Of a stretch of 64,000 nucleotides of DNA, positions 16,180-26,817 are shown piece by piece. Both the position numbers and the translations under genes were made by a program. How positions within the stretch are numbered: the first letter of the stretch is position 1; each line of letters starts with the position of its first letter. This stretch comes from Geomonas silvestris (GTDB taxonomy: Bacteria > Desulfobacterota > Desulfuromonadia > Geobacterales > Geobacteraceae), in NCBI RefSeq assembly GCF_014193515.1, contig NZ_BLXX01000004.1, positions 297,586-361,585 of the forward strand, in the 5' to 3' direction. Under the pieces are notes generated by a model, which saw only the letters and a program-made list of their open reading frames with translations, made no database searches and had not been told where the DNA came from.

Positions 16180-17793
16180 ATGAGAATCGGGGTAAGACTA
16201 GGTATCGGCTTTGCAGCCATCATCGTCATCATGCTGGCAGTTAGCGCATTCACGGGCAACAGGCTTTCCTACATCAACCAGAAGGTCAAGGTCATCACCG
16301 AGGACGAGTACCCGAAGACCGTGCTGTTGAACCAGGTCAGCGAGAACATCAACGTCATCGCCAGGGTAATACGCAACGCAGTCATCATAGAGGACCCCGC
16401 AGAAGCCAAGAAAGAGCTGGACCGGATCCCGCCCCTCAGCGCCCAGACCGTGCAGTGTTTCGAGAAACTCGGGAAGGTTGCCCACACCCCGGAAGAAAAG
16501 GCTGCTCTCGAGGAGATCAACGCCGCCCGAGCCCCCTACAAGAAGGCTCAAAAAGAGGTAATCACGCTCATCGATGCGGGGAAGAAGAAGGAGGCAGGGC
16601 AGCTCCTGCTGGACCAGTACCGCACGGCGCAGAACCAGTACATCGCCGCGTTGAAGAAGATGATCAGCGTACAGGAGAACGATCTCACCAAGGCAGGCAA
16701 GGCGGTCGAGGATGCTTACTGGTCCACCAGGAACCTCAGCTTCTGTTTTTCCGCGCTGGCCTGCCTGCTAGGAGCGATCTTCGGCTTCCTCGCCACCCGC
16801 AGCATCACCCGCCCGGTGGCCCAGTTGGTTGCCGCCAACGCACGGCTGGCCCAAGGGGATCTCACCGTCAACATCGAGCTTGAAAGCCGCGACGAGGTCG
16901 GCCAACTGGCCGACTCCTCCCGCACCGTGGTCGCCAGCATGCGCGCCATCCTGGGCCAGGTCGCCGACGCCTCGCAATCGGTGGCCGCAGCCTCCCGGCA
17001 GCTGCAGCAGACCGCGCAGCAGATAGCCAGCGGCACCGACGAGATGGTCTCCGAGATCAGCACCGTCGCGGTCGCCAGCGAAGAGATGGCTGCCACCAGC
17101 AACGACATCGCCTGCAACTGCGGCATGGCCGCCCAGAGCTCGCAGTCGACCAGCAGCTCCGCCGGCAAGGGGAGCGCAGTGGTCCAGGAGACCATCGCCG
17201 GGATGGGGCGCATCGCCGAGCAGGTCAAAGCGAGCGCCCAGACCGTGGAGAGCCTGGGGGTGCGTTCCGAGCAGATCGGTGAGATCGTGGGGACCATCGA
17301 GGACATCGCGGACCAGACCAACCTCTTGGCCTTGAACGCGGCCATCGAGGCGGCGCGTGCCGGAGAGCAGGGGCGCGGCTTCGCCGTGGTAGCCGACGAG
17401 GTTCGTGCTCTTGCCGAGCGGACCACCAAGGCGACCCGCGAGATCTCCGGGATGATCCTGAGCATCCAGAACGAGACCAAGGCGGCGGTAAGGGCCATGG
17501 AGGAAGGCGTGGCCGAGGTGGAGCGCGGTGCCGCCAGTTCCGAGAAGTCCGGCGAGGCGCTGGAGGAGATCCAGAGCCAGGTGAACGAACTCTCCCTGCA
17601 GATCAACCAGATCGCGACCGCGGCGGCCGAGCAGACCGCAACGACCAGCGAGATCACCGCCAACGTGCAGCGGGCGAGCGGCGTGGTCCAGGAGACCGCC
17701 CGTGGTGCCGGCGAGACCGCCGCCGCCTCAGCCCAGTTGGCAAGCAGCGCCGACCAGTTGCAGGACCTGGTGCGCCGCTTCAAGCTCGCCTGA
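16180..17793 (+). CDS. Methyl-accepting chemotaxis protein with four-helix-bundle sensor
   Basis: 537 residues; ATG at 16180 follows AGGGAGA. A membrane segment at about 9-30 and another at about 188-208 enclose a helical periplasmic sensor of the 4HB_MCP type. HAMP (about 210-262) and the cytoplasmic signalling domain follow. The hairpin tip is the highly conserved [20 protein letters not shown] stretch with [16 protein letters not shown]. Multiple Gln/Glu sites for methylation flank it. The C-terminus ends at FKLA and has no CheR-tethering pentapeptide. It signals to CheA/CheW, which are encoded elsewhere. The ligand is unknown; proximity to the RiPP locus does not show a link. Confidence 0.95.
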   Translation: MRIGVRLGIGFAAIIVIMLAVSAFTGNRLSYINQKVKVITEDEYPKTVLLNQVSENINVIARVIRNAVIIEDPAEAKKELDRIPPLSAQTVQCFEKLGKVAHTPEEKAALEEINAARAPYKKAQKEVITLIDAGKKKEAGQLLLDQYRTAQNQYIAALKKMISVQENDLTKAGKAVEDAYWSTRNLSFCFSALACLLGAIFGFLATRSITRPVAQLVAANARLAQGDLTVNIELESRDEVGQLADSSRTVVASMRAILGQVADASQSVAAASRQLQQTAQQIASGTDEMVSEISTVAVASEEMAATSNDIACNCGMAAQSSQSTSSSAGKGSAVVQETIAGMGRIAEQVKASAQTVESLGVRSEQIGEIVGTIEDIADQTNLLALNAAIEAARAGEQGRGFAVVADEVRALAERTTKATREISGMILSIQNETKAAVRAMEEGVAEVERGAASSEKSGEALEEIQSQVNELSLQINQIATAAAEQTATTSEITANVQRASGVVQETARGAGETAAASAQLASSADQLQDLVRRFKLA

Positions 17794-17805
17794 CGGCAAC
17801 CAAGA

Positions 17806-17838
17806 ACCGGGGACTGGCACCACAAGCCAGTCCCCGGT
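17806..17838 (+). repeat. Perfect inverted repeat after the chemoreceptor gene
   Basis: A 13-bp perfect stem (17806-17818 with 17826-17838; ACCGGGGACTGGC) and a 7-base loop begin 12 bases past the stop. There is no T-run. It probably marks the transcript 3' end. Confidence 0.6.
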
Positions 17839-17885
17839 CCAGTCCCAGCCAGTTCCCGCCCTCCCCCCCCTCAGTTCTCAGCCAT

Positions 17886-17928
17886 CCGTTCCCCGTTCCC
17901 CGTTCCCCGTTCCCCGTTCCCCGTTCCC
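17886..17928. repeat. 7-bp tandem repeat (CCGTTCC), about six units
   Basis: CCGTTCC is repeated without interruption for six units, then degenerates. Slippage-prone 7-mers change any reading frame, but no gene overlaps here. Confidence 0.8.
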
Positions 17929-18076
17929 AGCCCCTCCCGCATACCCTTGCCTGTACGAAAAACCCTGATAGCCTTTGCGCTTGTCAATTTACAATCCCAC
18001 ATCACCTGCAGGAAGTTCAGGATCGAGCGGCTCACGCCTTGTGCCGACGGACCCGGTCCACACCCAAGGAGGAGTC

Positions 18077-19361
<1,285 letters not shown>

Positions 19362-19475
19362 CCCGCCCGCTCCAGGGCGGCGACCTGAAACACCCCGGCT
19401 GCCGCTCGGCACATGCGACACCAAACGTGACGCAGGATCGATGTCGAGGAGCTGCGAACCAAGAAGTAGTGACCA

Positions 19476-19503
19476 GAGGGGCCGACGCGCTCGGCCCCTC
19501 CAG
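19476..19503. terminator. Bidirectional terminator between AKR and PII-like genes
   Basis: A perfect 10-bp stem (GAGGGGCCGA 19476-19485 with TCGGCCCCTC 19491-19500) with a CGCGC loop, at the convergent gene end. The flanking U-tract is short. Confidence 0.7.
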
Positions 19504-19507
19504 TTTC

Positions 19508-19804
19508 CTACACTACCTCAATATAGGGGCGCATGGCGATGCGGCACTCCTGGCGCCCGCCCGATCTCACGATAGAGCTTAGGGCGGCCACGATCGCCTC
19601 GGCGGCGTCGTCCGAGGAGATGATCTCCAGCTTTACCTTTTCGGCGACGTTCGCCACCAGCTTGGCGCCGCGAAAGACCATCACCCTCCCCTTCTGGTGG
19701 CACAGGATGGAGCTCTCCATGAAGTCCACCACTCCCAGCTCCTCGAGAACGCCTCGGACCTCCTGTACCTTCAACGTGTTCACCACGGCCTCGATCAGTT
19801 TCAT
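19508..19804 (-). CDS. PII-family signalling protein lacking the uridylylation Tyr
   Basis: 98 residues; ATG at 19804 follows AAGGGGGG. The ferredoxin-like PII fold is visible (MKLIEAVVNTLKVQEVRGVL at the start; VAEKVKLEIISSDD; IVAALSSIVRSGG). The T-loop region GRVMVFRGAKL aligns with the GlnB segment TELYRGAEY, with Phe44 in place of the uridylylated Tyr51. The protein also ends about 14 residues early, at MRPYIEVV. So it may sense ligands but cannot be modified in the usual way. No glnA or amtB gene is adjacent; the nearest nitrogen genes are gltB/gltD, about 16 kb away. It is a diverged PII paralogue of unknown target. Confidence 0.8.
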   Translation of the reverse strand: MKLIEAVVNTLKVQEVRGVLEELGVVDFMESSILCHQKGRVMVFRGAKLVANVAEKVKLEIISSDDAAEAIVAALSSIVRSGGRQECRIAMRPYIEVV

Positions 19805-19984
19805 GACACCCCCCTTGCACGCTGTGCTGGACCTGCAGCTTTGCCGTTTCATGGGATATACCAAGGAAACTTCCCCGATGAGCCCTTGCGGATCGAGCAC
19901 TTATCAGATTCAGCACAGCCTCGGCTGGCGCCGCTGCCGCTAACTTGTGCAGCGAGGCGACCGCTGCCCGGCAAAGCGGCAGTT

Positions 19985-21394
19985 TCAGAACTTGTAGGTG
20001 ACCCAGGTGGTCAGGTAATCGACGTCCCGTCCCGGACCGGATTCACGCAGAAACGGACCGGCCAGGAAGTGGGCGTAGATTCCCACCAGGCTCAGGTGGC
20101 GCTGCACGTTCCATTCGCACTGCAGCTGCGGCTGGCTTCCGATGTAGCGGGCGGAACTGGTCCGGCCCGAGCGCACCAGCACCACCGAGTTGTTGTAGAT
20201 GCCGTCCTGGATGCTCTCGCGCCAGAAGAAATCCCAGTTGATGCTTAAGATGACCCGCTGGGGAAGGTGGAATTCGGCCGAGGGGTTGAGGTTTATGAAG
20301 TTGCTTGGTCCGATGAGCCCGTTCTCGCTGAAGTAGGCTCCCTTGGGAAAAAGTGGATTGAAGGTCTCCAGGTTACGGTTATTCGGATCGCGGTCGCCGC
20401 TGGCGACGTCGGCCTTCAGGGCGAGGCGTGGGGTGGTGGGAAGCCCCTCCAGCCAGTATCCCGTATCGGAAGCCGCGGTCCAGGCCCGAATGGAACCGTC
20501 GCCGAAACTCCCCCACTGGTAGAGGAACTCGAAGTTATAGTCCAGGGGCTTTGCGCTACGCCAGATGCGGGTACCGATGGAGTGGCGGGTCTCGCGGGCA
20601 CTCCCCTGATCGAAGACCGCCTGTTTCTTGTAGAGACCGAGGTAGTAGAGGTCCAGGCTGGTCCTGGTTCTTTCCGGCAGCGCGACCACCGAATAGGCGC
20701 CCCACAGCGCCTGGTTGTGGTTGGTGGGGTCGTCGAAGGTGTAGCGGTTACTCTGTACCGGCCGGGTGGCGAGGCCGTCCAGCGCGAGGCCGCCGGCGCG
20801 GTACATGATCCGGAAGCCGTCGAAGCTCTGGCGTACGTTGGGTCCCTCACGTACCGAGACGAGACGCTGGGAGCCGAAGCTCAGCTCCTGCCGCCCGGTG
20901 CGCAAGGTCACGGTCCGCTGCGGGTCCCTGACGAGATCGAGATCGAGAAACCCCTGGTGCAGGTCGAGCTGGTTGCGGTCCACGCCAGGTCGGGGGCCGC
21001 CGCTGCGGCCATACTCCAGGCTGCTTTGCAGCTGCCCGAACAGCCGGACCCGCTCGCCCAAATGCAGATCGGCATGGAGGAAGTAGCGCTGCAGCGAATA
21101 GCCGCTGTCCTGAGGTTGTTCCCGCCAGTTGTAGTTCTCGAAGAACTCGTAGCGCTCGCGCAACTCGCCGCCGAGGCTCAAGTACCAGTCCCCTTCCCTG
21201 TTGAGCGGCAGGTACTTGACCGGGTCCCAGAAGTCGGTCCTCCGCGCGGGATCCTTCAGGTAACGGTAATCTTCGTCGGCCCGGTTCAACTGGTAGTGTG
21301 GCACCTGCGGCTCGGTCTCCTGGGCAGCGACCACGGTCGGTGTCCAGGAAGCCAGGAAGAGCGCTACGACACCCGTCAGCAGCAATCGGCTCAT
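19985..21394 (-). CDS. Alginate-export-family outer-membrane porin
   Basis: 469 residues; ATG at 21394 follows GAGGGGGAGGG. A signal peptide ends near VVAAQE (about residue 24). The body matches the alginate_exp family (PF13372), a beta-barrel: YLSLGGELRERYEFFENYNW, RLFGQLQSSLEYG, VTLRTGRQELSFGSQRLVS and SFDGFRI. The C-terminus YLTTWVTYKF ends with the aromatic residue of an outer-membrane barrel. No alginate biosynthesis genes are nearby, so it more likely passes another solute. It is followed upstream by amidohydrolase and hydrolase genes on the same strand, with gaps of about 150 bases, so co-transcription is possible. Confidence 0.88.
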   Translation of the reverse strand: MSRLLLTGVVALFLASWTPTVVAAQETEPQVPHYQLNRADEDYRYLKDPARRTDFWDPVKYLPLNREGDWYLSLGGELRERYEFFENYNWREQPQDSGYSLQRYFLHADLHLGERVRLFGQLQSSLEYGRSGGPRPGVDRNQLDLHQGFLDLDLVRDPQRTVTLRTGRQELSFGSQRLVSVREGPNVRQSFDGFRIMYRAGGLALDGLATRPVQSNRYTFDDPTNHNQALWGAYSVVALPERTRTSLDLYYLGLYKKQAVFDQGSARETRHSIGTRIWRSAKPLDYNFEFLYQWGSFGDGSIRAWTAASDTGYWLEGLPTTPRLALKADVASGDRDPNNRNLETFNPLFPKGAYFSENGLIGPSNFINLNPSAEFHLPQRVILSINWDFFWRESIQDGIYNNSVVLVRSGRTSSARYIGSQPQLQCEWNVQRHLSLVGIYAHFLAGPFLRESGPGRDVDYLTTWVTYKF

Positions 21395-21548
21395 GTTCCC
21401 TCCCCCTCTTCAGCGGTTCCGATCACCAAAAGCACCGGGAGTGCCACCAAGTCCTTGGCTCACGTCTTCAAACGAGCCGCGGCTCGGGATCCTCACTCCC
21501 TCACTCCCAGATCCCTCCCCCCTGATCCCCTGTCCCCAGCCCCTGCCA

Positions 21549-23366
21549 CTAAAACGCGAAGCAGTCGCAGCCGATCCCCCACAAAGGGAGGTGCCGCCGT
21601 TCCGCGCGACTCGCCGCAGTGCAGCCGCAGGACAGACTGCCGCCCCCCTGCTTGGCGTGCCCGTCGGCCGCCGCGTGGTGGTATCCACCGTAGTGCCCCA
21701 CCGGCGACCAGTCCGGGCTTACCGGCGAGGACGGGGGTGCGAGGTTGCCGAACTTTCCTACCCCGTAGACCACCTTGCCGTCCACCATGGTCAAAAGCGA
21801 CTCGATCCCCTTGATCTCCTGCTCCGGAACGCCCAGATAGTCCGCGGAGAGCACCGCGAGATCGGCGAACTGCCCCGGGACAAGCCGCCCCTTCGCGTCC
21901 TCCTCACCCGAGAACCAGCTGCTCCCCACGGTGTAGAGCCTGAGGGCCGTGAGGCGGTCCAGTCGGTTTTTTTCCGGGTACAGCTGCAGCCCCCCGACGG
22001 TTCGGCCGGTCACCAGCCAGTACAGAGAGACCCAGGGGTTGTAACTCGCCACGCGGGTCGCATCGGTACCGGCACCAACCGGGATCCCCATCTCCAGCAT
22101 CCTCGTCACCGGTGGGGAGTGCTCCGCCGCCTCCCGACCGTAGCGCTCTCTGAAATACTCGCCCTGGAAGGCCATGCGGTCCTGGATGGCGATGCCGCCT
22201 CCCAGAGACCGGACCCTTTCCAGGTTCCTGGGGGTGATGGTCTCGGCGTGATCGAAGAACCAGCGCAGGCCGTCGAAGGGGACCTCGCGGTCGACCGACT
22301 CGAACACGTCGAGGAACCGGCTGATCGATTCGTCGTAGGTGGCATGCAGCCGGAAGGGCCAACGGCGCTCCGCCAGCAGGCGCACCACCCGGGTCAGCTC
22401 CTCTTCGAGCTGGGGTGCCAGGTCGGGGCGCGGCTGCAGGAAATCCTCGAAGTCGGCCGCCGAGAAGACCAGCATCTCTCCGGCGCCGTTGAGGCGGTAG
22501 AAGTCGTCCCCCTGCCCCGGCGTCACGGAATTCACCCAGGTGCTGAAGTCTTCCAGCTCCGCCTTGGGGTGCTGGGTGAAGAGGTTGTAGGCGATGCGCA
22601 GGGTCATCTCGCGGTCCCGGGCCAGTTGGCCGATCACCTGGTAGTCGTCCGGGAAATTCTGGAACCCTCCTCCGGCGTCGATGATGCTGGTGAGCCCGAA
22701 GCGGTTCAGCTCGCGCATGAAGTGGCGGGTCGAGTTGACCTGGTCTTCGAAGGAGAGTCGGGGCCCCTTGGCGAGGCTCGCGTAGAGGAGCATCGCGTTG
22801 GGCTTGGCGATGAGGAGCCCCGTCGGGTTGCCGGCGCGGTCGCGCTCGATCTCGCCCCCCGGCGGGTCCGGGGTGTTGCGGTCGTAGCCCAGTTGGTTAA
22901 GCGCCGCCTTGTTGATAAGCGCGCGGTCGTAGAGGTGCAGGACGAAGACCGGGGTTTCGGGGGCAGCTTCGTTGATCTCCGCGAGGGTCGGCATGCGGCG
23001 CTCGGCAAACTGGAACTCGGTCCAGCCGCCGATGACCCGCACCCACTGGGGCGGGGGCGTGCGTTGTGCCTGATCGCGCAGCATCTTGAGGGCGTCGGCG
23101 AGGGTAGGAACCCCGTCCCAGCGCAGTTCCATGTTGAAGTTGAGGCCGCCGCGGATCACGTGGAGGTGTGAGTCGTTGAGTCCCGGGATCACCCGGTGCC
23201 CCTTCAGGTCGATGCGCTGCGTCTGTGCGTCGGCAGTGTCGAGGAGTTCCTCGCCCCCAATGGCCGTTATGCGTCCCTCGCTGACGGCGACGGCCGATAC
23301 TTGCGGAGTATGCTCATCCAGAGTCGTAATGGCTCCGTTGTATAGAATGGTCTGTGGTGCGTTCAT
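21549..23366 (-). CDS. YtcJ-type amidohydrolase with His/Cys-rich C-terminal tail
   Basis: 605 residues; ATG at 23366 follows AGGGAGGGAG. The N-terminal composite beta domain leads to the metal motif HxH (GLNDSHLHVIRGG). The family His residues follow in LRLHATYDESI and WFFDHAETI, and the late Asp in GAGTDATRVASYNPW. YtcJ-like enzymes (TIM barrel, Zn) hydrolyse amides of largely unknown identity; many are exported, but no signal peptide is seen here. After the usual end (about residue 550, GKVVYG) comes a tail with HYGGYHHAAADGH and then five Cys (SCGC, GCDCFAF). The tail may bind metal or be repeat-derived. Possible operon with the isochorismatase-like and porin genes. Confidence 0.88.
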   Translation of the reverse strand: MNAPQTILYNGAITTLDEHTPQVSAVAVSEGRITAIGGEELLDTADAQTQRIDLKGHRVIPGLNDSHLHVIRGGLNFNMELRWDGVPTLADALKMLRDQAQRTPPPQWVRVIGGWTEFQFAERRMPTLAEINEAAPETPVFVLHLYDRALINKAALNQLGYDRNTPDPPGGEIERDRAGNPTGLLIAKPNAMLLYASLAKGPRLSFEDQVNSTRHFMRELNRFGLTSIIDAGGGFQNFPDDYQVIGQLARDREMTLRIAYNLFTQHPKAELEDFSTWVNSVTPGQGDDFYRLNGAGEMLVFSAADFEDFLQPRPDLAPQLEEELTRVVRLLAERRWPFRLHATYDESISRFLDVFESVDREVPFDGLRWFFDHAETITPRNLERVRSLGGGIAIQDRMAFQGEYFRERYGREAAEHSPPVTRMLEMGIPVGAGTDATRVASYNPWVSLYWLVTGRTVGGLQLYPEKNRLDRLTALRLYTVGSSWFSGEEDAKGRLVPGQFADLAVLSADYLGVPEQEIKGIESLLTMVDGKVVYGVGKFGNLAPPSSPVSPDWSPVGHYGGYHHAAADGHAKQGGGSLSCGCTAASRAERRHLPLWGIGCDCFAF

Positions 23367-23512
23367 AACTCCCTCCCTGCGAAGAGCCGTCACCGCACAC
23401 CCACCGGAAAGGGCAGGCCCGCCGGCAAAGGCCGGCGAGCCCGTCATCGGTTGGGTCCCGTGTGATCACACGGCAGGGCCGCAAGCGGCTCTCCGCTTCC
23501 GGTACTCTATGA

Positions 23513-24193
23513 TCACTTGCCGAGGTCCTGTTGCCCCTCGCTGGCATGTTCGCCGAGCATGGTCTTCGCGTAGTTGATGCCCAGACCGTAGCCGCCGGCA
23601 TGCTCCTTAGCGAGGGTCATCACGGCGTTGTAGGTCTCCTGGCGCGCCCAGTCGCGCTGCCACTCGAGCATCACCTGGAGCCAGGTCATCGGGACGGCGC
23701 CGGCCTGAATCATCCGCTGGATCGCCATCTCGTGCGCCTCGCTGGTGACCCCGGCAGAGGCGTCGGTGACGATGTAGACCTCGAAGCCGTCGTCGAGCGC
23801 CGAGAGGGCGGCGGTTGCGAGGCACACCTCGGTCCAAAGCGCCGCCATGACGACCTTCTTGCGATCCGTCGCGCGTACCGCCTCGACCACCTTGGGATCT
23901 TCCCAGCTGTTCATGGTGGTGCGGTCGATGGGATCCTGCTTGGGATAGACCTCCTGGATCGTAGCGAAGAGCGGGCCGCTGAAGCTTTTGGCCGCCACGG
24001 TGGTGAGGACCACGGGGACGTTGAAGATCTTCGCCGATTTGGCGAGGCCGGTTACGTTGTTGATGAGCAGTTGAACATCCATGGAGTGGGAAGCGAAAGC
24101 CATCTGGGGCTGATGATCGATGAGCAGCAGTGCGGAGTTCTGGGGGGTCAAAAGGCGTGGGCTCGGCCCACCCTTTGCGATCGAGTTTGCCAT
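23513..24193 (-). CDS. Isochorismatase-family cysteine hydrolase (YcaC-like)
   Basis: 226 residues; ATG at 24193 follows AAAGGAGG. The catalytic triad is Asp26 (LLLIDHQPQM), Lys113 (RKKVVMAALW) and Cys124 (TEVCLATA). The motif order and the DDGFEVYIVTDASAGV segment fit the YcaC-like subgroup, cytoplasmic hydrolases with amide or imide substrates. It lies just upstream of the amidohydrolase on the same strand, so both may act on one nitrogenous substrate; that is an inference. The C-terminal ~45 residues (AKEHAGGYGLGINYA) extend beyond the core. Confidence 0.9.
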   Translation of the reverse strand: MANSIAKGGPSPRLLTPQNSALLLIDHQPQMAFASHSMDVQLLINNVTGLAKSAKIFNVPVVLTTVAAKSFSGPLFATIQEVYPKQDPIDRTTMNSWEDPKVVEAVRATDRKKVVMAALWTEVCLATAALSALDDGFEVYIVTDASAGVTSEAHEMAIQRMIQAGAVPMTWLQVMLEWQRDWARQETYNAVMTLAKEHAGGYGLGINYAKTMLGEHASEGQQDLGK

Positions 24194-24447
24194 GGTAGTG
24201 CCTCCTTTAGTTGCACCTGTCGGCCGATTGCCGACTTCCACATTTTACTCCTGTTGCCGCAAAGGGGCCCCCCCCTTTCTTTGGCGATACTTTGCGCCCT
24301 GCGCCAGCCGCAGCGCTGCAGGCAGCTCCGCCCGCGCCGAGGCCCTCAAAGGACCGTCGAAAGCCGGCGGCCGGCTCGGGACGCTGCCGGGTAGGTGCTT
24401 TTTCAGGATGGGGAGTAAGGAGACGGGGGTTGGGGAAAACCGGCGGC

Positions 24448-25269
24448 TCAGAGCACAAGGCCCGGCAACGCGGCTGAGGCACCCCGCAGCGCGGCCTGCT
24501 TGTAGGTGGAAGGGGTGACGCCGAGACACTTCTTGAAACTCTTGGTGAACTCACTTTGGTCCGGAAACCCGGTCTTAAGCGCGACCGCCGAGATGGGGAG
24601 GTGCTTGCTCCTTAAAAGGCGGGCCGCCAGGTCGATGCGCCGTTGCATCAGGTACTGGATCGGCGTGACGCCCAGGTATTTCTTGAATTCCCGGCAGAAG
24701 TGAAACTTGCTGAAACAGGCCTCCTCCGCAAGTCGCTCCAGCGAGATGGGGGCGGCAAGGTTCTCTTCCAGGTAGCGGATGGCAGCACGAAGCCTTTCGG
24801 GCAACTCCTCGGGGATGGCCGGCGCACCCGCCTCCCCTTCCCGCCAGGCAAGCCCACCTGCCGCCGCTCCGCAGCTCTCCTGGTACCTTTCCAGCGCCCG
24901 GTCCAGGCACTCCACCAGGCGCTCGAACGAGATCGGCTTGGTGAGAAAATCGGCCGCGCCCAACTTCATGCATTCGACAGCGGTATCGAGCTTACTGGAA
25001 CCGGTAACGATGACCACGCTCATGCAGGGGCGGCAGGCGCGCACCATCTTCACCAATCCGGTACCCGAGACCCCGGGCAGGTGCAGGTCGAGCACCAGTG
25101 CCCCGACCTCGTTGCCTGCCAGATACTCGAGCGCAGCTTCACCGCTGCCTGCGGCGACCACGTTCGAGTACCCTTTGCGCTTTAAGAGCGACTCAAGCAA
25201 GGCAAGGCATTCGACATCGTCCTCGACGATGAGGATGGGCAGGCTGTCTTTGCTCACCGGTATTTTCAT
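24448..25269 (-). CDS. Response regulator with AraC-type DNA-binding domain
   Basis: 273 residues, ATG at 25269. Residues 10-130 form a receiver with acidic pair ED-D at 16-18, phospho-acceptor Asp61 (LVLDLHLPG) and Lys111-type site (LTKPIS). Residues about 155-260 contain two AraC helix-turn-helix units (LERLAEEACFSKFHFCREF; AVALKTGFPDQSEFTKSF). It is therefore a phosphorylation-controlled transcription factor. No kinase gene is adjacent. The porin, amidohydrolase and hydrolase genes lie downstream on the same strand and are candidate targets. The promoter side faces an AT-rich region. Confidence 0.92.
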   Translation of the reverse strand: MKIPVSKDSLPILIVEDDVECLALLESLLKRKGYSNVVAAGSGEAALEYLAGNEVGALVLDLHLPGVSGTGLVKMVRACRPCMSVVIVTGSSKLDTAVECMKLGAADFLTKPISFERLVECLDRALERYQESCGAAAGGLAWREGEAGAPAIPEELPERLRAAIRYLEENLAAPISLERLAEEACFSKFHFCREFKKYLGVTPIQYLMQRRIDLAARLLRSKHLPISAVALKTGFPDQSEFTKSFKKCLGVTPSTYKQAALRGASAALPGLVL

Positions 25270-25443
25270 CTTTTACTCAAAAAACGTCGGATATTTCTGA
25301 CTCAACTTGAAGGAAAATACATTAGATACTGCTTTGTCAGCGCCCGCACTATATCTAATCTATTTGTTGTTGTCAAACTACTTGAGCGTTATCACTGTGC
25401 AGTTACTACGCTTAACATTAAATGAATCTTTATCATAACCGCA
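25270..25443. other. AT-rich promoter region upstream of the AraC-type regulator
   Basis: About 170 bases, clearly more AT-rich than the surroundings, with no gene. It separates the regulator from the terminator of the cohesin-like lipoprotein gene. Confidence 0.45.
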
Positions 25444-25484
25444 AAAGGGTTCCCCGCCGACAATTGTCAGACAAGGAACCCTTT
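25444..25484 (-). terminator. Intrinsic terminator of the secreted-protein cluster
   Basis: AAAGGGTTCC (25444-25453) pairs perfectly with GGAACCCTTT (25475-25484) around a 21-base loop. It lies 35 bases past the lipoprotein stop on the minus strand. Confidence 0.75.
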
Positions 25485-25518
25485 CATCCTACGTTAATAC
25501 AGCAAACTTTTTTCTGCG

Positions 25519-26754
25519 CTATTTCAGGACCAGGCTAACTCCCGTTATGTCGACCCCGTTTACGTCGGTGATCTTGACGCTCCCGGCAGCCAGGGCGAAG
25601 TCGGCCGCCGTCACGGTCGCCCCGTTCACCACCTCGTAGGACAAGGTGGCGATGTCGCCGGTGCCGAAACCGGTTGCGGAAGCGTTGAACACCAGGCTGA
25701 AGCTCAGCATTCCTTGCGGCGCCTGGAAGTTGGCCAGTGACGTGGTGCCGCCTGCCGCCAGCGCGGCATCGGTGAACTCGAACTGTTTGGCCAGGACCTG
25801 CCCGGTGCTGTCGGTCAGAAACGACACGCCCAGCAGGTTGTTGGCGGTGTTGACCGGCAGTACCAGGTTACCCTGGACCGAGTGGATCCGGGTCCCGGTG
25901 GGAAGGGTCCCGGCAATCGACAGGGTGAGCGTCTGGGACTTCTTCCCGACGGTGGCGAACTGGTCGCGGGCCGCCGAGAAATCGGTGGAGAGCGGCAGCG
26001 CGGCGAGGGCGTTTTGGAAATCGCTGATCGCGGTCGTGCTCATGCTGCCGTTGGTTTCTGCGCCGGCTACCTCGGTCTCCATGCTGCTCAGCCCGCTCTC
26101 CAGCTTGTCGAGGTCGGTCGCGCCGGCAGCCGTAGAGCACATGGTCGAGAAGGCCGACAGGGCCAGGGTATAGGCCTGGGCCTCCTGGCTTGCGTTGGCC
26201 ATGGAGGCGTTGTCCGCGCGTACCGGTTCGATCCCGACCACGTCGGAGATCTTGAAGAGGTCGTCAACCAGATGGTTGGCGCTCGTCATGGCGGCGGGAG
26301 TGGTGGGGGCGCTGCCGTTGCCGCTTGCCTTGCGCCAGGCAAGTTCGGTAAGGGGGGTGACGGCCACGGTGCGGTTGTTGTGGGTCGAGTTGTCGACCAC
26401 TTCCACCATCGCGTGCAGGGGCTTCGCCGGGGCGATGCTGACCGAGTGCCCGGTGGCCTCGTCGGTGTAGGTCCCGCTCGCCTCTACCAGGATCGCGCCG
26501 CTGTAGGATCCCAGCGAAGCGCTGTAGGTTCCATCGATGCTGGTGGGAACCGGTCCTGCCAAAAGGGCACCCTTAGCACCAGTCGGACTGACGGCGAACA
26601 CCTTCACGGATCCGGGGTAGATGATCCCCGCGGCTGCCGTGCCGCGGATCGCCGCCGGCTGCCCCCCCTGCACCGTAGTTCCCCCTCCGGAGCCGCCGCA
26701 CCCGAAAAGAGCGATCGTTAAAACTGCCAGTATCCATCTGCCAAAATTTTTCAT
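25519..26754 (-). CDS. Lipoprotein with cohesin-like C-terminal domain
   Basis: 411 residues, ATG at 26754. Lipobox LFGC gives acylated Cys19, followed by a GGSGGG linker. Residues about 35-105 resemble a carboxypeptidase-regulatory-like beta domain. A helical middle part follows. The last ~125 residues (from about GTLPTGTRIHSVQGNLVLP) resemble cohesin modules: an early strand with VQGNLVLPV, then FSLVFNASATGFGTGDIATL, and the end DFALAAGSVKITDVNG. The next gene upstream encodes a multicopper oxidase ending in a dockerin. Together they suggest an outer-membrane anchor for that enzyme. The cohesin call is by eye and needs structure prediction. Confidence 0.65.
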   Translation of the reverse strand: MKNFGRWILAVLTIALFGCGGSGGGTTVQGGQPAAIRGTAAAGIIYPGSVKVFAVSPTGAKGALLAGPVPTSIDGTYSASLGSYSGAILVEASGTYTDEATGHSVSIAPAKPLHAMVEVVDNSTHNNRTVAVTPLTELAWRKASGNGSAPTTPAAMTSANHLVDDLFKISDVVGIEPVRADNASMANASQEAQAYTLALSAFSTMCSTAAGATDLDKLESGLSSMETEVAGAETNGSMSTTAISDFQNALAALPLSTDFSAARDQFATVGKKSQTLTLSIAGTLPTGTRIHSVQGNLVLPVNTANNLLGVSFLTDSTGQVLAKQFEFTDAALAAGGTTSLANFQAPQGMLSFSLVFNASATGFGTGDIATLSYEVVNGATVTAADFALAAGSVKITDVNGVDITGVSLVLK

Positions 26755-26817
26755 AGCACTCTCCAGTTGGTGGCTTCCCCGGCCCCCGCTCCGGCAGACC
26801 GGGGAAGCGTAGATGAT

